64,000 bases of DNA, from positions 2,108,001-2,172,000 of the forward strand of contig NZ_CP022297.1 of assembly GCF_017310015.1 (NCBI RefSeq), written 5' to 3'. The translations under genes and the position numbers were made by a program. The notes under the pieces are model-generated. The model ran no database searches, was not told where the DNA came from, and was given only the letters and a program-made list of their open reading frames with translations. This document shows, in pieces, positions 33,251-42,621 of this stretch. This DNA is from Marinobacterium iners (lineage in GTDB: Bacteria > Pseudomonadota > Gammaproteobacteria > Pseudomonadales > Balneatricaceae). Position 1 is the stretch's first letter; every line of letters starts with the position of its first letter.

Positions 33251-35092
33251 ATGGACAAGGACACCCTCCCCAAGCAAAACAGTACTCCCTTTCAGTACCG
33301 GCTGCGCCAGCTCGGCCTCCCGGTTGCGATTTTCATCGTCGGCACAGTGCTGAGCGTTAGCCTGGCCAAACACGAGGCAAACCGACAGCGACTGGAGCTG
33401 GAAGACCGTTTCAAGGCAACCGTGCAGCAAACCACCCGCGTGCTACAGGAGAAGGTTGATCGTTTTACGCTGTTGATGAAAGCGGGCCGCGGACTGGTGC
33501 TGAACCATCCTGATACCCCCACCCTGCAGTTGAATCGACGCTGGCACCAGATGTTTGACTCCTACGAGATGCGCTACTCCGATTTCGGAATCATTGGACT
33601 CTCCTACACCCGCTACATTGCACCGGATGAGCGCCAGGCTTTTGTTGATCGTTTTAATCAAGACAGCCCGCGTAAATTGACAATTTTTCCACCGCCAGCC
33701 CCCAACCAGCCCAGCTTTCTGGTCATGCACTTGACGCCGGCTGCCGTGGAAAGCCGCATGCTTGGATATGATATCTATAATGGTGATTCACGGCGCAAAG
33801 CCGCTTTACAGGCTATGACCAGCGGTACAATGAGCGCCACCCAGCCCCTGTCATTGCTGCCAACCGATATCAACTCTCTGGATTACCTTCTACTACTGCC
33901 CGTGCAGACCAATGCAGCTTTTCTGGGCTGGGTAACACTCGGTTTCAGCATGAGTCAGCTAGTGCAGGAAAGCCTGAACGACCTGACCAACCCACTGCGC
34001 ATTCAGCTGATAGATCCTCGACAAGGCAGTCAGTCAATCAGCTATGACTCCCACCCTGAACTGGGTCAGCCCGAACCAAGTTTGCAACACGCCGCAAGCC
34101 TGACACTGGCGGGACAAGAGATCCACCTTCAGATCAGCCCCCTCGACCCCGACCTGCACCGAGAGGCATCCAGCCAGTACCACGACCCAACGCTGATATC
34201 AGGCTTGTCATTGACCCTTTTAGTCGCCTCATTGCTGCTGTTTTTTATTCAGGCACGACATCAGGCTCTGCGCCTGAGCAACCACATGGCCGCCCGCGCA
34301 GACGAGATGTATAAGCGCTACAGAACACTATTCACACAATCGCCCGAAGCAATCGTGGTACATATCAACGGAGTTGTTGAGCTGGCCAACGAGCATGCCG
34401 CTGCTCTGTTCGGCTGCAACTCACCGGATAAATTAGTACAACTCAGTATCGATACCTTGGTACACCCCGACAGCCTGAGTTTTGTTCGTGATCGTGGTGC
34501 CGCACTGGAACGTGGCGAAGCCCTGAAACCCGCTGAACAAAAACTGATGCGGCTGGACGGCTCCACTTTTGAAGCCGAGGTCTCGAGTACAATGATCCAG
34601 TATCGCGGCAAACAGGCCATTCAGGTGATGTTTCGTGACATAACTTCGGATAAGGCGCAGCGTCAGGAGTCACGAATTGCCCAAGCGGTATTTCGTCACA
34701 GTCATGACGCCATCATGGTCACGGACGGGCGCGGCAGAATCGAGCTGGTAAATGCGGCCTTCCAGAAGCTGACGGGGTACGCTCCGGCCGCCATGACAGG
34801 TCGCAACGTTTCAGTACTCAATTCCGGCCACCACGACAGCTCGTTTTTCCATCGCATGTGGATGGCCTTGATCAATACTGGCGAATGGAGCGGTGATATT
34901 GTCAATCGCACCCGCGAAGGACGACTCTATATCCAGGAGACCAACATTACCGCTGTAAAGGACGAACAACAGCAAACCCAGCATTATGTTTGCTTGATGC
35001 GAGATGTAACTGAACAAAGACGTGGCCTTGATTACACCCAGCTGCAGGCACTAAAGGAACAACTGGCTCAGACACACGGCCTAAGCCAGTAA
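33251..35092 (+). CDS. CHASE-PAS-PAS membrane sensor without an output domain
   Basis: 613 residues: an N-terminal transmembrane helix (about 20-40), a periplasmic CHASE domain (about 70-280, with YTRYIAPDERQAF and FPPPAPNQPSFLVMHLTPA), a second transmembrane helix (about 317-337) and two cytoplasmic PAS domains (about 355-475 and 480-600). The protein stops soon after the second PAS, at QTHGLSQ. No GGDEF, EAL, kinase or methyl-accepting domain follows in any frame up to cysS. CHASE senses small ligands, but how the signal leaves is unclear. The start at 33251 has AGG six bases upstream. Confidence 0.85.
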   Translation: MDKDTLPKQNSTPFQYRLRQLGLPVAIFIVGTVLSVSLAKHEANRQRLELEDRFKATVQQTTRVLQEKVDRFTLLMKAGRGLVLNHPDTPTLQLNRRWHQMFDSYEMRYSDFGIIGLSYTRYIAPDERQAFVDRFNQDSPRKLTIFPPPAPNQPSFLVMHLTPAAVESRMLGYDIYNGDSRRKAALQAMTSGTMSATQPLSLLPTDINSLDYLLLLPVQTNAAFLGWVTLGFSMSQLVQESLNDLTNPLRIQLIDPRQGSQSISYDSHPELGQPEPSLQHAASLTLAGQEIHLQISPLDPDLHREASSQYHDPTLISGLSLTLLVASLLLFFIQARHQALRLSNHMAARADEMYKRYRTLFTQSPEAIVVHINGVVELANEHAAALFGCNSPDKLVQLSIDTLVHPDSLSFVRDRGAALERGEALKPAEQKLMRLDGSTFEAEVSSTMIQYRGKQAIQVMFRDITSDKAQRQESRIAQAVFRHSHDAIMVTDGRGRIELVNAAFQKLTGYAPAAMTGRNVSVLNSGHHDSSFFHRMWMALINTGEWSGDIVNRTREGRLYIQETNITAVKDEQQQTQHYVCLMRDVTEQRRGLDYTQLQALKEQLAQTHGLSQ

Positions 35093-35142
35093 GGAAGGGA
35101 TGGCAGGCACCCCCCCCAGGAACCTCAACTACCTGCCAACAA

Positions 35143-36534
35143 TCAGCCTTCGCGATACCAGCTTGTGCCGTCACGACTGTCTTTCAGGACAACACCCTTC
35201 TCAGCCAGCAGATCCCGGATACGATCGCTTTCGGCAAAATCCTTGTCCTTGCGCGCTTGAGCTCGCTGCTCGATAAAGGCTTCAATCTCTTCCGCCGACA
35301 GATCACCCTCACCGGCCTCCCCCTGCAGAAACTGATCCGGCTCCTGTTGCAACAGACCGATCATACCGGCCAATTGCTTCAACTGAGCAGCCAGCTGGGG
35401 CGCTACAGGATCATTATCACGCGCAGCCTTGTTCAGTTCGCTGGCAATTTCAAACAGCACCGCCAATGCGCGCGGGGTATTGAAATCATCATCCATGGCT
35501 TCAACAAAGCGCTGCTCATAATCATTCTGCAGCGTCGTCTCCTGCGCCAGCTCAGGCACCGCCTTCAGTGCCTGATAGAAACGTTCAAGCGCACTGTGCG
35601 CCTCCCGCAACCCATCTTCCGAGTAATCGATATAGCTGCGGTAGTGCACACTTGAGAGGAAGTAGCGAACCACTTCAGGATTGTAGTGCTTGAGCACCTC
35701 ACGAATGGTGAAGAAGTTGCCCAGCGACTTGGACATCTTCTCCTGTCCCATGCGAACAGGCCCTGCGTGCATCCAGTAATTGACGTAGGTGCAGCCATTG
35801 GCCGCCTCAGACTGAGCGATTTCATTTTCGTGATGCGGAAACGGCAGATCTGGGCCGCCACCGTGAATATCAAAGGTCTTGCCCAAGCAGCATTTGGACA
35901 TGGCCGAACACTCAATGTGCCAGCCGGGGCGGCCCTGACCCCAGGGGGAAGACCAGCTAACTTCACCAGGCTTGGCTGCCTTCCACAGAACGAAATCAAG
36001 TGGGCTTTCCTTGGCTTCTTCCACCTCCACACGGGCACCCGAGCGCAGGTCTTCCAATACTTTATTGGTCAGACGGCCGTAGGTTTCAAACCGTTCGACC
36101 CGATAGTAGACATCGCCATTAGCTGCCGCATAGGCATAGCCCTTCTCGATCAGGGTCGACACCATATCGATAATATCGCCGATATGCGCCGTGGCACGGG
36201 GCTCCTGATCGGGACGCAACACAAACAGCCGCGCCTCGTCCTCATGCATCGCCACAATCATGCGTTCGGTCAACGCATCAACAGACTCACTGTTCTCAGC
36301 TGCACGGCGGATGATTTTGTCATCCACGTCGGTGATATTGCGCACATAGGTCACGTCCCAGCCACGGGCACGCAGATAACGCGTAATCAGGTCGAAGGCA
36401 ACCATTACCCGAGCATGACCGATATGACAGTAGTCGTACACGGTCACACCGCACACATACATGCGGATCTTGCCGGGCTCAATAGGAGTAAAGGCTGTCT
36501 TGCTGTTGGTCAGAGTGTTATAGATTTGAAGCAT
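35143..36534 (-). CDS. cysS: Cysteinyl-tRNA synthetase
   Basis: 463-residue class I synthetase charging tRNA-Cys. The zinc-binding and HIGH region is YVCGVTVYDYCHIGHARV; other zinc ligands are in IECSAMS and FPHHENEIAQSEA; the KMSKS loop is EKMSKSLGNF. The C-terminal anticodon-binding domain is complete. Order cysS, folD, tRNAs matches Pseudomonas. Confidence 0.98.
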   Translation of the reverse strand: MLQIYNTLTNSKTAFTPIEPGKIRMYVCGVTVYDYCHIGHARVMVAFDLITRYLRARGWDVTYVRNITDVDDKIIRRAAENSESVDALTERMIVAMHEDEARLFVLRPDQEPRATAHIGDIIDMVSTLIEKGYAYAAANGDVYYRVERFETYGRLTNKVLEDLRSGARVEVEEAKESPLDFVLWKAAKPGEVSWSSPWGQGRPGWHIECSAMSKCCLGKTFDIHGGGPDLPFPHHENEIAQSEAANGCTYVNYWMHAGPVRMGQEKMSKSLGNFFTIREVLKHYNPEVVRYFLSSVHYRSYIDYSEDGLREAHSALERFYQALKAVPELAQETTLQNDYEQRFVEAMDDDFNTPRALAVLFEIASELNKAARDNDPVAPQLAAQLKQLAGMIGLLQQEPDQFLQGEAGEGDLSAEEIEAFIEQRAQARKDKDFAESDRIRDLLAEKGVVLKDSRDGTSWYREG

Positions 36535-36603
36535 TACTATCCGCCAGACCTGAAATGAGTTGAAAGCGCAAAAACGGGATTATAGCGTGAAAGCGGCCTG
36601 TGA

Positions 36604-37485
36604 TCATGGCAATGATACGGTACCCAACCAGGCCTGACCCAGCAGGCTGCTCTCACGGGTCAGGAGAAGGCCATCTTGGGTCCAGACAACAGCCTCCCAT
36701 TGCCCTGCAGGTGTAAGACTGTGATATTGAGCCCCCTCCCAGTCCGGAAGGTTATCTTTGACAGGCACCGTCCAGACAAAGGCTCGCGAACTGATTCGCC
36801 CCTTGGTATAGCCCAGCAACACCAGGCGCTGCCGCCGGGGATCGTAGTCCGCAGCCGTAATCAAACCACCGACCGGGTAACGCCCCACGGGTTCAACGAC
36901 CTGGCGTGACGCCCCTGCCGGATCGACCTGATATACTCGGGTATGCTGATCCTGCCAGTTCTTGCTGAACACCCATACCTTGCCGTTGACCACGGCGGCG
37001 GCTTCACAGTCGTTGTTATGAGCATAGGCACCCGCTGACTTGCCGGCATCGGCAAAGCGGAATTCCAGCAGCCGCGAGAGAACTTCGTTACCAGCCGAGG
37101 CCTGCAGCAGTGACTGCCAACGTATCGAGTAGATCTGCATCCACTCCCGCCGCCCCAGATTGTTACCGCAATCCAGCACATGTAGCCAATCGGCATCATA
37201 CGCCATCTCTTCCCAGTCAAAGTTCAGCGCATCCCGTACACGCAGGGTTGAAAGCACTTCACCAGACATCAGGTCAAGGCGGTACAGTTGAGGCTTATCA
37301 CCGCTGTCATTATGGGTCCATAGCTGACCCTGATGTTGAGAAAGACCCGATGACTCTATCACCTCCAACGGCAACACGGCTCGCCGCTCTACCGTCAGTG
37401 AATCGATCGGCCCCGCAACAGGGTGACTGGCACAGCTGGTCAGCAACACTACACTGAGCAGTGCTGCCAACGAGCCGACACGCAT
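36604..37485 (-). CDS. Predicted lipoprotein of unknown function
   Basis: About 293 residues beginning with a lipoprotein signal (MRVGSLAALLSVVLLTSCAS); the lipobox LLTSC predicts lipidation of the Cys. The mature part has repeated beta-rich segments (ESSGLSQHQGQLWTHNDSGDKPQLYRLD; VWVFSKNWQDQHTRVYQVD) resembling a beta-propeller of the SdiA/esterase-like phytase type, but no catalytic motif is recognised. In-frame starts at 37497 and 37503 are alternatives; 37485 has AGG five bases upstream. It lies 19 bp after glnS and is probably co-transcribed. Confidence 0.75.
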   Translation of the reverse strand: MRVGSLAALLSVVLLTSCASHPVAGPIDSLTVERRAVLPLEVIESSGLSQHQGQLWTHNDSGDKPQLYRLDLMSGEVLSTLRVRDALNFDWEEMAYDADWLHVLDCGNNLGRREWMQIYSIRWQSLLQASAGNEVLSRLLEFRFADAGKSAGAYAHNNDCEAAAVVNGKVWVFSKNWQDQHTRVYQVDPAGASRQVVEPVGRYPVGGLITAADYDPRRQRLVLLGYTKGRISSRAFVWTVPVKDNLPDWEGAQYHSLTPAGQWEAVVWTQDGLLLTRESSLLGQAWLGTVSLP

Positions 37486-37504
37486 CCTTGCCTGCATAAT
37501 CACA

Positions 37505-39190
37505 TCACTTCGCCTGAATTTTGGCCCAGGAGTCTCGCAAGGTGACCGTGCGGTTGAAGATCAGATGCTGTTCACTGGAGTCAGGATCAACGCAGAAATA
37601 GCCATTACGTTCGAACTGGTAGCGACTTTCAGCCACTGCATGTTTGAGTCCGATCTCAGCACGAGCATTGACCATAACCTTGAGCGACTCGGGATTGAGG
37701 AACTCATGGAAGTCACGATTCTTGTCCGCATCGGGGTTGGCCTCGGTGAACAGGCGGTCATACAGACGCACCTCACACGCTACAGAGTTATCAGCCGACA
37801 CCCAGTGAATCACGCCATTAGGCTTGTAACCAGTAGGGTTTTCACCCTTGGTAGCCGCATCATAGCTGCAGATCAGCTCTACCACTTCACCCTGCTCGTT
37901 CTTGATCACCTCGTTACAGGTAATCACATAGGCCCCACGCAGGCGCACGGCATCACCCGGCGCAAGACGCTTCCACTTTTTCGGTTTTTCCTCAGCAAAG
38001 TCTTCACGCTCAATCAGCAGATTGCGGGTAAACGGCACCTTGCGCAGCCCCATGGACTCATCCTTGGGATGCGCCGGCAATTCAAACCACTCCTGCTCAC
38101 CCTCGGCAAGATTGCTGATGGTAACCTTTATCGGATCGATAACGCACATGGCCCGGGGTGCATTGGCATCCAGATCGTCACGGATAGCCGCTTCCAGCAT
38201 TCCCATATCAACCGTGCCGTTGGAACGCGTTACACCGATCATGTCGCAGAAATTGCGGATTGAAGCTGGTGTAAAGCCACGGCGACGCATACCGGAGATG
38301 GTCGGCATACGCGGGTCGTTCCAGCCATTAACGTGCCCTTCGTCAACCAGCAGCTTAAGCTTGCGCTTGCTGGTGATGGTGTAGTTCAGGTTGAGACGGG
38401 CAAATTCATACTGACGCGGCTTGACCGGGACCGGCAGATTCTCAATGAACCAGTCATACAGTGGGCGATGATCTTCAAATTCCAGTGTGCAGATGGAATG
38501 CGTAACGCCTTCAATCGCATCGGACTGACCGTGAGCGAAGTCATAGGAGGGGTAGATACACCACTTGTCACCGGACTGATGATGATGAGCGTGGCGAACG
38601 CGGTAGATCACCGGGTCGCGCATGTTCATATTGGGTGCAGCCATATCGATTTTGGCACGCAGGGCACACTCACCCTCCGAGAAATCACCGTTGCGCATCT
38701 TTTCGAACAGGGCCAGGTTCTCTTCTATGCTGCGCTCACGGTAGGGACTGTTTTTGCCAGGCTCAGTCAAGGTGCCACGGAACTCACGCATTTCATGGGC
38801 GCTAAGGCTGTCCACATAGGCCTTGCCTTCATTGATCAAATGGATCGCCCAAGCATACAGCTGCTCGAAATAGTCAGAGGTGTAACGCACCTCACCGCTC
38901 CATTCAAACCCGAGCCAGCGCACATCTTCGATAATGGAATCGATGTACTCCTGACTTTCCTTCTCGGGATTGGTGTCGTCGAAACGCAGCTGGCACTGAC
39001 CATTGAAGCGCAGTGCCGTGCCAAAGTTCAGGCAGATCGACTTGGCATGACCAATGTGAAGATAGCCATTGGGCTCAGGCGGGAATCGAGTCACCACTTG
39101 CCCATCGTTCAGGCCTTTGCTGAGATCATCTTCAATAATTTGGTGGATAAAGTTATTCGGCTTGGGACTGTCGTTTCTGGTCATATCCAT
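37505..39190 (-). CDS. glnS: Glutaminyl-tRNA synthetase
   Basis: 561-residue class I synthetase charging tRNA-Gln. Signature regions are PPEPNGYLHIGHAKSI (HIGH) and the TITSKRKL loop in the KMSKS position. The ARLNLNYT stretch and the two-barrel C-terminal anticodon domain are present. Presence of glnS means glutamine is charged directly. The start is 39190 (MDMTRNDSP) or the ATG six bases downstream. Confidence 0.97.
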   Translation of the reverse strand: MDMTRNDSPKPNNFIHQIIEDDLSKGLNDGQVVTRFPPEPNGYLHIGHAKSICLNFGTALRFNGQCQLRFDDTNPEKESQEYIDSIIEDVRWLGFEWSGEVRYTSDYFEQLYAWAIHLINEGKAYVDSLSAHEMREFRGTLTEPGKNSPYRERSIEENLALFEKMRNGDFSEGECALRAKIDMAAPNMNMRDPVIYRVRHAHHHQSGDKWCIYPSYDFAHGQSDAIEGVTHSICTLEFEDHRPLYDWFIENLPVPVKPRQYEFARLNLNYTITSKRKLKLLVDEGHVNGWNDPRMPTISGMRRRGFTPASIRNFCDMIGVTRSNGTVDMGMLEAAIRDDLDANAPRAMCVIDPIKVTISNLAEGEQEWFELPAHPKDESMGLRKVPFTRNLLIEREDFAEEKPKKWKRLAPGDAVRLRGAYVITCNEVIKNEQGEVVELICSYDAATKGENPTGYKPNGVIHWVSADNSVACEVRLYDRLFTEANPDADKNRDFHEFLNPESLKVMVNARAEIGLKHAVAESRYQFERNGYFCVDPDSSEQHLIFNRTVTLRDSWAKIQAK

Positions 39191-39332
39191 GTCTTGTCGA
39201 AGCTGAAAAGGCCGGCCGATTGCCGGAACTGAAGCCGATCATTATAACCGCAGATCAGCCCTGCACGCACGCGGACACCGGCTCAAATCGCAGCCAGCGA
39301 CATCATGTGGATGCAGCGATGTAAGACTTGAG

Positions 39333-39338
39333 TATAAT
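39333..39338 (+). promoter_or_regulatory. Likely -10 element of the ppiB-lpxH operon
   Basis: TATAAT preceded by TGAG (an extended -10-like context), 34 bp upstream of the ppiB ATG. The -35 region is weak. Confidence 0.5.
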
Positions 39339-39371
39339 AGCTCTACACATAAGAGAAACAGGGAAACCGAT

Positions 39372-39875
39372 ATGATCATCCTGCAAACCAATTTCGGCGA
39401 CATCACACTGGAACTGGACCACGAAAAAGCGCCGGAAACAGCAGCTAATTTCGAGCAGTATGTACGCGATGGCTTCTATGACGGCGTGATTTTTCACCGC
39501 GTAATTGACGGTTTCATGATCCAGGGTGGTGGCTTCGAGCCCGGTATGATCTCCAAAGAGACCCGCGAGCCGATCAAGAACGAAGCCGATAACGGCCTGT
39601 CCAACCAGACTGGCACTATCGCCATGGCCCGCACCATGGACCCGCACTCTGCATCAGCTCAGTTCTTCATTAACATCTCCGACAACACCTTTCTCGACCA
39701 CACAGCCAAAACCACCGAGGGCTGGGGTTACGCCGTATTCGGCAAGGTTGTCGATGGCATGGATGTGGTCAACAAGATCAAGGCAGTCAACACTACCATG
39801 CGCGCCGGACACCAGGACGTTCCGGTTGAAGACGTGGTCATTGAGTCAGCCAGCATCAAACAAGCGGAAGAGTAA
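39372..39875 (+). CDS. ppiB: Cyclophilin-type peptidyl-prolyl isomerase
   Basis: 167-residue cytoplasmic cyclophilin (no signal peptide). Active-site residues are present: FHRVIDGFMIQGGG (Arg, Phe, Gln), AMARTMDPHSASAQFFIN and FLDH. The stop codon overlaps the lpxH start (TAATG), coupling the two genes, as in Pseudomonas. Confidence 0.97.
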   Translation: MIILQTNFGDITLELDHEKAPETAANFEQYVRDGFYDGVIFHRVIDGFMIQGGGFEPGMISKETREPIKNEADNGLSNQTGTIAMARTMDPHSASAQFFINISDNTFLDHTAKTTEGWGYAVFGKVVDGMDVVNKIKAVNTTMRAGHQDVPVEDVVIESASIKQAEE

Positions 39876-40636
39876 TGCGACGGCTGTTTATCGCCGACCT
39901 GCACCTGCACCACAAACGCCCGGACATTATCCGGGCGTTTGTGGTCCTGCTTGAGCAAAAGGCACCGCAGTTCGATGAACTCTACCTGCTGGGCGATATA
40001 TTTGAAGCCTGGGTGGGTGATGATGGTGCGCCGGAATATCTTGAGCCGGTTTACCATGCACTGCGCAAACTGGCTGCCCTGGGCACACGTATTCTGTTTC
40101 AGCACGGCAACCGAGACTTTCTGTTCGGCCAGGCAGCCGCTACACGCCTTGAGGTTACATTACTGCCTGAAGTGGTACGCCTTGAATCGGAACAGGGTCC
40201 TTTTCTGGTACTGCATGGCGACCAGCTGTGTACTGACGACCGTGACTATCAGCAGTTTCGCACCATGGTGCGTGACCCCAGGTGGCAACAGGCATTTCTC
40301 GCCAAACCTCTTGCCGAGCGTGAGGCGATAGCCCAGCAGCTGCGTGAAACCAGTCGCAGCGAAACAGCCAACAAGACCGAAACCATTACCGATGTGTCTT
40401 CCATTGCCGTTAGCGCGTTGATGCAGCATGAGCAGGTCGACCTGATCATTCACGGCCACACCCACCGCCCCGCCCTGCATCACCGGCAAAACGGTGATCG
40501 CGGCGAGCGCATTGTGCTGGGAGACTGGGACCGAGAGGGCTGGTACTTGGAGATGGACACACAGGGCATCCGCCTGTATGCCTTTACCTTACCCGTAGGT
40601 GAAAAGCTGCAGTCCGAACTCAGGCAGCAGCTGTAA
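39875..40636 (+). CDS. lpxH: UDP-2,3-diacylglucosamine diphosphatase LpxH
   Basis: 253-residue metallophosphoesterase that makes lipid X in lipid A synthesis. Metal-binding motifs in order: FIADLHLH, GDIFEAWVGDD, HGNRDF, LHGDQLC and HGHTHRP. Translationally coupled to ppiB. Its last 17 bp overlap miaE tail to tail. Confidence 0.96.
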   Translation: MRRLFIADLHLHHKRPDIIRAFVVLLEQKAPQFDELYLLGDIFEAWVGDDGAPEYLEPVYHALRKLAALGTRILFQHGNRDFLFGQAAATRLEVTLLPEVVRLESEQGPFLVLHGDQLCTDDRDYQQFRTMVRDPRWQQAFLAKPLAEREAIAQQLRETSRSETANKTETITDVSSIAVSALMQHEQVDLIIHGHTHRPALHHRQNGDRGERIVLGDWDREGWYLEMDTQGIRLYAFTLPVGEKLQSELRQQL

Positions 40637-41249
40637 GAGCCGCCGAAGGACGACCGCTGTGGAAGCGAAACTCGTCGTCCTCGGCCAGAATCAACTCGCA
40701 CTCTATCTGACGAAAATACTCGATACGATCATCGATCGGCTCACCTGCATAGTCTCGTGCAAGCTGCAGATAATCCTGATAGTGACGCCCTTCGGACTTC
40801 AGCAGAGAACGGTAGAATTTTGCCAACTCATCATCCAGCGAAGGCGCCAAAGCAGCAAAACGCTCGCAGGAGCGAGCCTCGATAAACGCCCCAATAATCA
40901 ATACATCAATCAACCGCCCCGGTTCTGACGTTCTAACACCGGTACGCAAACCGCCTGCATAGCGCGCAGGACTCATATGGTCATAACGATGACCCCGAGC
41001 CTCCATCAACGCCAATACCTGCTCAAAATGGATCAGCTCTTCCCGTGCCAGCCGTGACATCTTGTTCAGCAGATCAGAGCGATCCACGTAACGGAACATC
41101 AATGTCATTGCAGTAGAAGCGGCTTTTTTCTCGCAATGAGCGTGATCGGTGAGCAGAATCAGCTGGGATTCGGGCTTCGCAGCCAGCTCAAGCCACTCCT
41201 GCGGAGTTTCACAGCCAAGAAAGTCTTTGATTTCGCTCAGGGCGTCCAT
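40620..41249 (-). CDS. miaE: tRNA-(ms2io6A)37 hydroxylase MiaE
   Basis: 209-residue non-haem diiron monooxygenase that hydroxylates the isopentenyl group of ms2i6A37 in tRNA. Ferritin-like iron ligands are visible in two E…ExxH pairs: DHAHCEKKAA with EELIHFEQV, and EARSCERF with SEGRHYQDY. It converges on lpxH with a 17-bp overlap. Confidence 0.94.
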   Translation of the reverse strand: MDALSEIKDFLGCETPQEWLELAAKPESQLILLTDHAHCEKKAASTAMTLMFRYVDRSDLLNKMSRLAREELIHFEQVLALMEARGHRYDHMSPARYAGGLRTGVRTSEPGRLIDVLIIGAFIEARSCERFAALAPSLDDELAKFYRSLLKSEGRHYQDYLQLARDYAGEPIDDRIEYFRQIECELILAEDDEFRFHSGRPSAALTAAA

Positions 41250-41323
41250 CCAGCATTACCTGTTTCTGCAAATAAAAACGGGGCGCATTATAACAGCACC
41301 CCGCTCTCTCGACAGCCGATGGA

Positions 41324-42070
41324 TCAGTCAATCAGCGTATCAATGAGATCAATCATGAACTCTGTCTGTTCTTCATGCATCTGATCCCATCCATCCAGCC
41401 CCATGCTTTTGAGCACATCCTGACCCTTTGGATCATGTTCCATGTTGGTCAAACGCTCAAGCAACAACGGGATATGCTGCTCCATTCGGGGACCGGCCAC
41501 CAGTGTATGATGCACCACACTGATCTGACTGTTAACCAAAGGCTTCATCTGCTTTCGAATCAGCTCAGAGAGTTCGTCATACCCCGCCTGCAGAAAAAAG
41601 CCGACATCAGCATTGCCGTTCAACAGTGCTTTTGCCACCAAAACATAACTGTCCAGCTCAAGGAAAGTAACATTACTGCCATCAAGATCTGCCGACTCGA
41701 GCATGATCATACCCATTGTATGCACATCAGGGTCAGCAGTGGTTGCAACGGTAATACCCGACTCCAGGTCTTCGACCGTTTCTCGAGGGTCTGATGCCAG
41801 CGTGGCTATCAGCGTTTCATCAGAGAGATTGCGCGGTCGCACCAACACTTTAAAGCCCAGCTCACGCACCAGCATTGACGCATCGTAGGGGTTGGCATAG
41901 ATCAGATCAATTTTGCCACTACGAATGTCTTCACGCTGCGCTTCGAAGCTGTCATATAGCTCAAGATGCACACCCGTACCCAACTGACGCTGCAGCCAGG
42001 TGTTGAAAATAAACCAGCCCGACAGATGTGACGGCGGAAAGTCAGGACTGACCGATAAATTAAGAGTCAT
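41324..42070 (-). CDS. PhnD-like substrate-binding protein without signal peptide
   Basis: 248-residue protein of the phosphate/phosphonate-binding (PhnD, periplasmic-binding type 2) fold: LYDSFEAQREDIRSGKIDLIYANPYDASML near residue 40 and TFLELDSYVLVAKALLNGNADVGFF near 135-160. The N-terminus, MTLNLSVSPDFPPSHLS, has no hydrophobic signal, so it should stay in the cytoplasm. No ABC permease or ATPase is nearby. It is the last of six genes in a signalling-like cluster, suggesting a ligand-sensing rather than transport role. Confidence 0.85.
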   Translation of the reverse strand: MTLNLSVSPDFPPSHLSGWFIFNTWLQRQLGTGVHLELYDSFEAQREDIRSGKIDLIYANPYDASMLVRELGFKVLVRPRNLSDETLIATLASDPRETVEDLESGITVATTADPDVHTMGMIMLESADLDGSNVTFLELDSYVLVAKALLNGNADVGFFLQAGYDELSELIRKQMKPLVNSQISVVHHTLVAGPRMEQHIPLLLERLTNMEHDPKGQDVLKSMGLDGWDQMHEEQTEFMIDLIDTLID

Positions 42071-42082
42071 CGCAGCACCCCA

Positions 42083-42544
42083 TTACCTAAGCGTCGCGTA
42101 GAGGGCTTCGCTTTCTTTGATTTTGCTGCGTGATGGCTTGCGTCGGACCGAAGTATAGCCGACCAGCTCGCCATTACGGATATTCGGGATGACCGTCGCC
42201 TTCACCCAGTAATACGCGCCATCTTTACGCAGATTTTTCACATAACCCTGCCACTTCTTACCTTGGGCAACGGTATCCCAAAGGTCCTTGAATGCCACAG
42301 CGGGCATGTCTGGATGGCGCAGAATATAGTGATTGGTTCCCAGCAGCTCTTCACGGGTGTAACCCGACATTTCAATAAATGCACGGTTAGCGTGAGTAAT
42401 GATGCCTTGGGGGTCAGTACGGGACACGATCAATTTGCCATCCGGATAGGGCACCTCGCGATCCACGATCTTCGCCAGCCGTTCAGTGCCATCAAAATAT
42501 TTGAGCAGCACCTCTGTGGTGGCACCGGTATCTTGTTCGGACAT
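42083..42544 (-). CDS. Stand-alone PAS protein, Aer-like
   Basis: 153-residue soluble protein consisting almost entirely of one PAS domain. The sequence THANRAFIEMSGYTREELLGTNHYILRHPDMPAVAFKDLW with WQGYVKNLRKDGAYYWVKATVIP is close to the FAD-binding PAS of the aerotaxis receptor Aer, so flavin binding is plausible. There is no transmembrane or methyl-accepting part. The start at 42544 has GGAG five bases upstream. Lies 12 bp upstream of the PhnD-like gene on the same strand. Confidence 0.88.
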   Translation of the reverse strand: MSEQDTGATTEVLLKYFDGTERLAKIVDREVPYPDGKLIVSRTDPQGIITHANRAFIEMSGYTREELLGTNHYILRHPDMPAVAFKDLWDTVAQGKKWQGYVKNLRKDGAYYWVKATVIPNIRNGELVGYTSVRRKPSRSKIKESEALYATLR

Positions 42545-42621
42545 AGACACTCCAGACCGATAGAAAAGCGTGCATATCAGTTAACTGATGTTTCCATGCA
42601 CGCCCAGCACTTTGACAAGGT

